DNA from: DATKEU01 sp036493295
GTDB taxonomy: Bacteria > Myxococcota_A > Polyangia > Fen-1088
Reading direction: 5' to 3'
DNA length: 22,314 nt
Assembly: GCA_036493295.1 (NCBI GenBank)
Contig: DASXQB010000297.1
Location: 1-22,314, forward strand
The notes beneath the pieces are model-generated. The model worked only from the letters and a program-made list of their open reading frames with translations, searched no databases and was not told where the DNA came from. The position numbers and the translations under genes were made by a program. Within the stretch, counting starts at the first letter, position 1; each line of letters starts with the position of its first letter. Below are positions 16,342-22,314 of this stretch, in pieces.

Positions 16342-16388
16342 TTTGACCAGATAGGCGCGCCAGTGGTACCAATGATCACCCTCTCAAC

Positions 16389-16394
16389 AAGGAG
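16389..16394 (+). promoter_or_regulatory. Shine-Dalgarno site of the VPEID-CTERM gene
   Basis: AAGGAG is followed by overlapping ATGATG. The second ATG (16400) is five bases away and the first (16397) only two, so 16400 is preferred. It is one of the strongest ribosome sites in the window, suggesting high expression. Confidence 0.75.
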
Positions 16395-16399
16395 ACATG

Positions 16400-16624
16400 A
16401 TGAAGTCCACTGCCGGTCGATTGTTCGGGTTCGTCGCTTCTTTGGGTCTGTTTGTGTTGCTGGCCACGCCGGCGCACGCCGTACAAGGGCACGAAGATTT
16501 TCGTCAGGGCCCGCCGTCGCATTCAGCCCCGGAGATCGATCCGGCCGGGCTGGGGGCCATCGGCTCCTTGCTGGTGGGCGGCAGCTTGCTGCTGAAGTCT
16601 CGCCGCGGCAAACGCCCCGCCTAG
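16400..16624 (+). CDS. Small VPEID-CTERM-type sorting substrate
   Basis: A 74-residue exported protein. Residues 1-27 form a signal peptide ending TPAHA before VQ. A polar stretch of about 16 residues follows, then SAPEIDPAG (42-50). A hydrophobic helix (about 50-65) and a basic tail KSRRGKR end the chain. This tripartite end (PEID motif, membrane helix, Arg/Lys cluster) is the VPEID variant of the PEP-CTERM sorting signal recognised by exosortase E, here with Ala instead of Val before PEID. The gene for an exosortase E/CPBP fusion lies 95 bases downstream, which strongly supports the reading. After the predicted cuts only about 17 residues would remain, so the mature product is a small peptide or is attached to something else. 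The role of these substrates is unknown. Confidence 0.87.
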   Translation: MKSTAGRLFGFVASLGLFVLLATPAHAVQGHEDFRQGPPSHSAPEIDPAGLGAIGSLLVGGSLLLKSRRGKRPA

Positions 16625-16625
16625 T

Positions 16626-16648
16626 CGACCGCAGCGTCGGTCGCTTTT
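16626..16648 (+). terminator. Terminator-like hairpin after the VPEID-CTERM gene
   Basis: CGACCG (16626-16631) pairs with CGGTCG (16638-16643) around CAGCGT, followed by CTTTT. It starts two bases after the stop codon. The stem is short but GC-rich with a modest T run, so partial termination between the substrate gene and the exosortase gene is plausible and would give more substrate than enzyme. Confidence 0.5.
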
Positions 16649-16718
16649 GCGCGGCTGATCGCTCTTCGTTCTGTTTCGCCCCAACGCCACCCCGCCCAGC
16701 ATCGGTGGCGCGGCCTTG

Positions 16719-18377
16719 ATGGCCTCCGACGACGCCCCGAGCGGCGCCCACCCGGAGCCCAAAGCCGCGCTTCCGATCGGGCGCTGGGTGGCGTTGCTCA
16801 TTTTGCTGCTGGCCGAGGGATTGATCCTCGGCATTCGCTTTGATTCGGACGCGCTCGGCAGCTTGCCCGACGGGTGGTGGACGGCGATCATCCGCAACGC
16901 CGGCTCCATCGTGCGCGTCGGCGCGGTGGTGTTCGCGGCGCTGTTCCTGGTCGCCGGCGCGAAGGTGCGGCGTGGGCTTTCCGATTCGCTGACCCGCGAT
17001 CTGGCGGGACACCGCCTCCTGCCGGCTTTGCTGGTGCACCTGCTCTGTTTTGCCGGCCTGGGCGCGGTCAGCGCGGCGGTGTTTCGCGAAGACGGTGTGG
17101 CGCCTGCGCACGCCACCGCGCTGGTCGTGGGCTGGTTGGCGCTGCTGGCGGCGACCGTCACCAGCTGGGCGCTGACCATCCTGCCGCCGCGGCGGATCCT
17201 GGGTCTGTCGCGAACCTACGCGCCGGTGCTGGCGCTGTCGCTGGCGGTGGGGCTGGGCGCGGCCGGCGTGGGCAAGCTGTCGCAGGGGCTGTGGCTACCG
17301 TTGCGTCAGGTGACGTTCGGTCTGTCCTCGCTGCTGTTGCGGATGTTCGTGCACCAGGTGGTCGTCGATCCGGGCAAGCTGGCATTCGGCACGCGCGGCT
17401 TCGTCGTCGACATCGCGCCGCAATGTTCGGGGTACGAAGGCGTGGGTCTGACCTGGGTGTTCCTGCTGGCGGCGCTGTGGCTGTTTCGCGATCGGCTGCG
17501 TTTTCCGCGCGCGCTGTGGCTGCTGGCCATCGGCACGGTGGTGCCGTTCGTCGCCAACATCGTGCGCCTGGTGGCGCTGGTGCTGGTGGGGGCGTTCATC
17601 TCGCCGGAGATCGGCGCGGGCGGATTTCATTCGTACGCCGGGACGCTGCTGTTCTGTGGCGTGGCTTTGTCGACGGTGGCGCTGGCCCTGCGCTCGCCGT
17701 GGTTTTCGCGGACGGCCGTGGTTTCGGCGACCGCCCCGACGGCGACGGTGAACCTGGCCGCTCCGTATCTGGTTCCGTTCCTGGCCCTGGTGGTAGCCGG
17801 GCTGTTTTCCCGCGCGTTTTCCGTCGACGGGCGCGAGCCTCTTTATGTTCTGCGCCCGCTGGTCGGGGTGGCCGCGCTGGCGGCGTTCTTCGCGACCTAT
17901 CGCCAGCCGTCGTGGAAAGCCCTGTGGCGCGTGTCGTGGTTCGCGGCGCCGATCGGCTTGCTGGCGGCGGCGATCTGGTTGGGCATCGATCTGTTGCTGC
18001 CGCTTGCCGCCGACGCAGCCACGGTGCCGGCCGCGCCGCACGGCCTGGGCGTGGCGGCGCGATTGCTGACCACCTTGCTGCTGGTTCCCCTGGCCGAGGA
18101 GCTGGCCTTCCGCGGTTTCCTGGCCCGCCGGTTAAGCAGTGCCGCCTTCGACGAATTGGCGCCGCAAGCGATCACCATCGCCGGCGTGGTGGTCTCGTCG
18201 CTGGCCTTCGGGCTACTGCACAAGCGGCTTTTGGCCGGTTTTTTGGCGGGTCTTTGCTATGCGGCGGCGTTTCGGGCGCGCGGGCGCCTGGCCGACGCGG
18301 TGATCGCGCATGCCGTGACCAACGCCGTGCTGGTGCTGCTCGCGGTGCTGGCTGGGGCCTGGGGTCTGTGGATGTGA
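16719..18377 (+). CDS. xrtE: Exosortase E/CPBP-type protease fusion (VPEID-CTERM system)
   Basis: A 552-residue inner-membrane protein with two peptidase domains. The N-terminal half (to about residue 330) is an exosortase: Cys236 in APQCSGYEG, Arg283 in NIVRLVAL and His304 in GFHSYAG form the expected catalytic triad. The C-terminal half (about 350-552) is a CPBP (CAAX-type) intramembrane metalloprotease with EELAFRGFL (Glu460, Glu461, Arg465), FGLLHKR (His501) and HAVTN (His531, Asn535). This fusion matches the exosortase E/protease family, which works with VPEID-CTERM substrates; the substrate gene is immediately upstream. A TTG at 16716 precedes ATG 16719; the ribosome site is weak. The exosortase half probably cleaves at PEID and may transfer the protein to another molecule; the role of the CPBP half has not been established to my knowledge. 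Confidence 0.9.
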   Translation: MASDDAPSGAHPEPKAALPIGRWVALLILLLAEGLILGIRFDSDALGSLPDGWWTAIIRNAGSIVRVGAVVFAALFLVAGAKVRRGLSDSLTRDLAGHRLLPALLVHLLCFAGLGAVSAAVFREDGVAPAHATALVVGWLALLAATVTSWALTILPPRRILGLSRTYAPVLALSLAVGLGAAGVGKLSQGLWLPLRQVTFGLSSLLLRMFVHQVVVDPGKLAFGTRGFVVDIAPQCSGYEGVGLTWVFLLAALWLFRDRLRFPRALWLLAIGTVVPFVANIVRLVALVLVGAFISPEIGAGGFHSYAGTLLFCGVALSTVALALRSPWFSRTAVVSATAPTATVNLAAPYLVPFLALVVAGLFSRAFSVDGREPLYVLRPLVGVAALAAFFATYRQPSWKALWRVSWFAAPIGLLAAAIWLGIDLLLPLAADAATVPAAPHGLGVAARLLTTLLLVPLAEELAFRGFLARRLSSAAFDELAPQAITIAGVVVSSLAFGLLHKRLLAGFLAGLCYAAAFRARGRLADAVIAHAVTNAVLVLLAVLAGAWGLWM

Positions 18378-18466
18378 CGGGGCGGCGCCCGACCGTCAAA
18401 AAAAATAACGCTCCCGTCTTCCGCCGCGCCGGGTTCGGTCCCATGATCCGGTCCATGGAAACCACG

Positions 18467-18691
18467 ATGGGGACGACGAAGGTTCTCCGGTTGGGCCTTA
18501 TGGGCGCGCTTTTCCTGAGCACGGTGGGTGCGATTTCTGGATGCGTGGTGCGCGAGCGCGCGGTGGCTCGTCCCGAGCGTGCTCCTTGTCGCGGGGGCGT
18601 TTTTATCGAAGGTCACCGCGGCCCGCACGGCCGCTGGCACCCCGCGCACTGGCGCTGTCCGGGCGTCGTCGAGGAAGTCGAGATCGAGTAA
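18467..18691 (+). CDS. Small lipoprotein, WxxGxW/WxPxHW-like
   Basis: A 74-residue protein with signal peptide MGTTKVLRLGLMGALFLST and a clear lipobox AISGC (Cys26). The mature 49 residues are basic and His/Pro/Trp-rich, with GGVFIEGHRGPHGRWHPAHW and two cysteines. This resembles the small proteins with repeated V-W-x-P-G-H-W (YXWGXW/WXXGXW-type) motifs, with the first unit degenerate (VFIEGH) and the second intact (RWHPAHW). ATG 18467 has GGAA six bases upstream and gives the best signal peptide; ATG 18443 and 18455 are in-frame alternatives. It lies 89 bases after xrtE, behind an eight-base A-tract (18398-18405) that may mark its own promoter, and its stop is six bases from the end of a convergent SDR gene. 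Any link to the exosortase is by position only. Confidence 0.7.
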   Translation: MGTTKVLRLGLMGALFLSTVGAISGCVVRERAVARPERAPCRGGVFIEGHRGPHGRWHPAHWRCPGVVEEVEIE

Positions 18692-18697
18692 CCCGAC

Positions 18698-19528
18698 TCA
18701 GCCTTTGCTGATCTGAAAGTTGAACCCCACCCGCGGCGGTTCATGGTTCGGATCGCAACGGTAACGAACAAAGTCGCTGACGCCTTCGGCGCGCAGAAAA
18801 TCTTCGTCGACGAGGGCGTGGCCGGTGAAGGCCCGCGGTTCCTTGGCGAAGATGCGCAGCGTGGAATCGACCAAGATCTCCGGGGTGCGCCACATGGTGC
18901 GATCGCCGAGACCCCAGTTGATGGTGGCCAGGCTTTCGATCATGGTGGCCGGCCACAAGGCGTTGGCGGCCACGTTGTCGTCGCGCACCTCATCGGCCAG
19001 GCCCTGGGCGATCAACGTCATGCCGAACTTGCTGATGGCGTAGGCGATCTTGCCGCCGGCGGCGCCGGCGTCCACGGGCGGCGACAGCATCAGGATGTGG
19101 CCGAATTTCTGGGCCCGCATGGCCGGCAGCAGATGATGACAGCAAGCGAAGGCGCCGCGCGCGTTCACCCCCATCACCAGATCGAATTTCTTCAGCGGCG
19201 TGCCGGCCAGTGTCTGCCAGTAAAGCGCGCCGGCGTTGTTGATGAGAAAGTCGACCCGCCCGAAGCGATCCAGCGCCGCCTTGCACGCGGCTTCGACGGC
19301 GTCGTCGTCGCGCACGTCGACGGCGACGGCCAGGGCGCGGCGGCCCAGGGCTTCGATCTCGCGGGCGGTGTCGCCGATGGTCCCGGGGATGCGCGGGTCA
19401 GGCTGGACGGTCTTGGCCGCGATCACCACGTCGCAACCCACGCGCGCCAGGCCCAGCGCCAGCGCCTTGCCCACGCCGCGCGAGGCGCCGGTAATAAAAG
19501 CCACCTTGCCAGTGAGATCGATTGTCAT
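18698..19528 (-). CDS. SDR family oxidoreductase, HSDL2-like
   Basis: A 276-residue NAD(P)-dependent short-chain dehydrogenase/reductase. The Rossmann motif TGASRGVG is at residues 13-20, NNAG at 97-100, and the catalytic Ser149, Tyr163 and Lys167 (YAISK) are present. The SPP around the catalytic Ser, the segment VAANALWPATMIES, the later SFTG-like AFTGHALVDEDFLRAEGV, and the FxxYRCDPNHEP tail resemble the SDR domain of hydroxysteroid dehydrogenase-like protein 2 and its bacterial relatives, often linked to fatty-acid or sterol-like substrates. No SCP2 domain is attached. ATG 19528 faces the next SDR gene, leaving a 47-base shared promoter region. The actual substrate is unknown. Confidence 0.9.
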   Translation of the reverse strand: MTIDLTGKVAFITGASRGVGKALALGLARVGCDVVIAAKTVQPDPRIPGTIGDTAREIEALGRRALAVAVDVRDDDAVEAACKAALDRFGRVDFLINNAGALYWQTLAGTPLKKFDLVMGVNARGAFACCHHLLPAMRAQKFGHILMLSPPVDAGAAGGKIAYAISKFGMTLIAQGLADEVRDDNVAANALWPATMIESLATINWGLGDRTMWRTPEILVDSTLRIFAKEPRAFTGHALVDEDFLRAEGVSDFVRYRCDPNHEPPRVGFNFQISKG

Positions 19529-19575
19529 TGGTTCTATCTTAGCGGTCGCAACAGCTAACCGGGAGGATGTCGACC
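19529..19575. promoter_or_regulatory. Short divergent promoter region between two SDR genes
   Basis: Only 47 bases separate the two divergent starts. It holds an AT-rich TTCTATCTTAG core (19532-19542) and, for the plus gene, GGGAGG at 19561-19566, nine bases before ATG 19576. No clear -35 box is visible for either strand within it, so promoter elements may overlap the coding ends. Confidence 0.4.
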
Positions 19576-20271
19576 ATGAACGCAGACCTGCAAGGCAAAC
19601 AGATCGTCGTCACTGGCGCCGCCGGGGGCCTGGGACCGGCGGTGGTGGCGGCGTTGCTGGAGGCCGGCGCCAGTTGTCACCTCCCGCTGCGCGACAACGC
19701 GCCTCCGGCTGGCGCGCCGTCGGGCGATCGGGTCCGTTACACCGGCGGGATCGATCTCACCGACGAAGGATCGGTGGCGCGTTTTTACGCCGGGCTGCCG
19801 GCGCTGTGGGCTTCGGTGCACATCGCCGGCGGCTTTGCCGCTGCGCCCATCACTGAAACCACCCTGGCGGACTATCGGCGCCAGATCGACATCAACCTGA
19901 CGACGGCGTTTCTGTGCAGCCGCGAGGCGGTGCGCCGTCTGCGCGCGGCGGCCGCTGGCGGTCGCATCGTCAACCTCGGCTCGCGCGCGGCGCTGGAGCG
20001 CAAGGGCGGCTCGATCGCTTACAGCGTGGCCAAATCCGGTGTGCTGGCCTTGACCGAATGCCTGGCCGACGAAGTCAAAGCCGACGGCATCCTGGTCAAC
20101 GCCGTGGTGCCGTCGATCATCGACACGCCCACGAATCGTCACGTGATGCTGGGCGCGCCTTACGACCGCTGGCCCAAGCCGGCGCAGATCGCGTCGGCCA
20201 TCGTCTGGTTGTGCAGCGCCAACAACCAGCTGGTCTCCGGCGCGGCGCTGCCCGTTTACGGCTCGCTGTGA
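19576..20271 (+). CDS. SDR family oxidoreductase
   Basis: A 231-residue short-chain dehydrogenase/reductase. The dinucleotide-binding motif TGAAGGLG is at residues 13-20, Ser136, Tyr149 and Lys153 (YSVAK) form the catalytic set, and the usual NNAG is replaced by HIAGG (82-86). VVPSIIDTPTNR near 190 and the end VSGAALPVYGSL are typical classical SDR C-terminal segments. Start choice: ATG 19567 abuts the GGGAGG site with no space, whereas ATG 19576 is nine bases away and is preferred (the longer form would add MST). It is divergent from another SDR gene but only distantly similar to it, so it is not a recent duplicate. The substrate is not predictable from sequence. Confidence 0.9.
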   Translation: MNADLQGKQIVVTGAAGGLGPAVVAALLEAGASCHLPLRDNAPPAGAPSGDRVRYTGGIDLTDEGSVARFYAGLPALWASVHIAGGFAAAPITETTLADYRRQIDINLTTAFLCSREAVRRLRAAAAGGRIVNLGSRAALERKGGSIAYSVAKSGVLALTECLADEVKADGILVNAVVPSIIDTPTNRHVMLGAPYDRWPKPAQIASAIVWLCSANNQLVSGAALPVYGSL

Positions 20272-20304
20272 GCTCAGGTCTCGCCCGGAGCACGCCATAA
20301 TTGA

Positions 20305-20343
20305 GTACAAGGAATTACAATTCGATGACAATTCCGATCGTAC
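20305..20343. promoter_or_regulatory. AT-rich nested dyad upstream of the GT2 gene
   Basis: GTAC (20305) and GGAATT (20311-20316) are mirrored by AATTCC (20330-20335) and GTAC (20340-20343), with two ACAATT copies inside (20317-20322 and 20328-20333). TACAAT at 20316-20321 is a good -10 match, though no matching -35 box lies 16-18 bases upstream. This AT-rich island in high-GC DNA is the likely promoter/operator of the glycosyltransferase gene. Confidence 0.45.
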
Positions 20344-20352
20344 TTTGCGGTC

Positions 20353-22021
<1,669 letters not shown>

Positions 22022-22038
<17 letters not shown>

Positions 22039-22314
22039 TCAGCTCTTCGATCTTGGCGCGCGGCACGGCGCCGACGACCTGACCGACGACCTTGCCGCCC
22101 TTGAAGACGATCAAGGTCGGGATGCTGCGGATGTCGAACTGGCTGGGGATGTTCGGGTTGGCGTCGATGTCGAACTTGCCGACGCGCAGCTTGCCGTCAT
22201 AGTCCTTGGCCAGCGCCTCGACGTGCGGGGCGATGGTGCGGCAGGGCGCGCACCACACCGCCCAGAAGTCCACCAGAGCGGGCAGGGACGAATCCAGAAT
22301 CTCCTTCTGGAAGT
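22022..22314 (-). CDS. trxA: Thioredoxin (5' partial, runs off the right edge)
   Basis: The visible 96 residues cover nearly all of a typical 105-110-residue cytoplasmic thioredoxin, a general protein-disulfide reductant. The frame is open to the window edge and reads FQKEILDSSLPALVDFWAVW before the active site, so the GTG near 22273 is an internal Val. The active site is WCAPC instead of the common WCGPC. The cis-proline motif SIPTLIVFKGG and the final helix IEELIKKAL are present. The stop (TAG) falls inside the last codons of the converging glycosyltransferase gene. Ala for Gly in CxPC is a known natural variant and need not reduce function. Confidence 0.93.

Larger units (their letters stand above)
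16234..16399. promoter_or_regulatory. Divergent intergenic region between oppA and the VPEID-CTERM gene
   Basis: The largest gap in the window (166 bases) and noticeably AT-richer than its surroundings at 16301-16348. For the plus strand, TTGTTG (16307-16312) with 18-base spacing to TACTAT (16331-16336) is one candidate promoter, and TTGACC (16343-16348) with 18-base spacing to TACCAA (16367-16372) another. Minus-strand promoter elements for the opp operon are not clear, although a purine-rich AAGGAGAAGG run lies at about 16282-16291. An imperfect inverted repeat spans 16313-16341. Confidence 0.4.

Noticed and set aside
18376..18405. Hairpin (GACG-GGGC with GCCC-CGTC) followed by eight A residues after xrtE
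   Set aside because: The homopolymer is A on the plus strand and lies on the wrong side for a minus-strand terminator, so it is not an intrinsic terminator; the A-tract may instead belong to the next promoter.
16874..18442. Open frame running through xrtE in frame with the small lipoprotein
   Set aside because: The xrtE frame carries all catalytic motifs; only the last part of this frame (from 18467) has a signal peptide and lipobox, so the rest is a shadow.
18698..18711. TCAGC/GCTGA stem with CTTT loop at the end of the SDR gene as a terminator
   Set aside because: Only five base pairs, no T-tract, and it lies inside the coding sequence.
18698..20271. The two SDR genes as a recent inverted duplication
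   Set aside because: They share only the family motifs; lengths, NNAG versus HIAGG, and C-terminal regions differ throughout.

Overview
This window is high-GC DNA from a Gram-negative bacterium. It has a TonB/ExbBD system, an outer-membrane TonB-dependent receptor and several lipoproteins. Two lipoproteins carry long Asp/Ala/Gly- or Gly/Ser/Thr-rich linkers of the kind common in Myxococcota (Polyangia-like, formerly Deltaproteobacteria), so I infer a myxobacterial relative; nothing here proves the phylum. Coding density is very high, no stretch over about 170 bp lacks a gene, and I see no RNA gene, CRISPR array, insertion sequence or phage gene.

Layout. (1) 1-5743, plus strand: the 3' part of an Oar-like TonB-dependent receptor, a Cys- and Asp-rich lipoprotein, tonB, exbB and two exbD genes. 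This looks like a self-contained energised outer-membrane uptake module. (2) 5765-7330, minus strand: a lipoprotein glycoside hydrolase of family 8 on a Gly/Ser linker. (3) 7492-7932, plus strand: a PaaI-type hotdog thioesterase. (4) 16233-7936, minus strand: a tightly packed operon oppA-oppB-oppC-oppD-oppF followed by two MFS transporters, with start/stop overlaps or very short gaps throughout. (5) 16400-18377, plus strand: a 74-residue protein with a signal peptide and a PEID-type C-terminal sorting signal, then an exosortase fused to a CPBP intramembrane protease. This is the exosortase E / VPEID-CTERM pairing. A small lipoprotein follows. (6) 18698-20271: two divergent SDR oxidoreductases. 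(7) 20353-22038, plus strand: a processive GT2 glycosyltransferase of cellulose-synthase-like type. It overlaps, tail to tail, a thioredoxin gene that runs off the right edge.

How the genes may work together. The receptor, lipoprotein, TonB and ExbBD genes would move a ligand across the outer membrane. The Opp operon would carry oligopeptides across the inner membrane, with two MFS permeases made in the same translation-coupled unit. The GH8 lipoprotein would cut a beta-1,4-linked polysaccharide at the cell surface or in the periplasm. The exosortase E pair is the least understood system here. Its substrate is almost nothing but a signal peptide and a sorting signal, it is separated from its enzyme by a terminator-like hairpin, and a small WxPxHW-type lipoprotein lies next to it. 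A second notable signal is a 63-bp stretch identical between the two exbD paralogues, which otherwise differ strongly.
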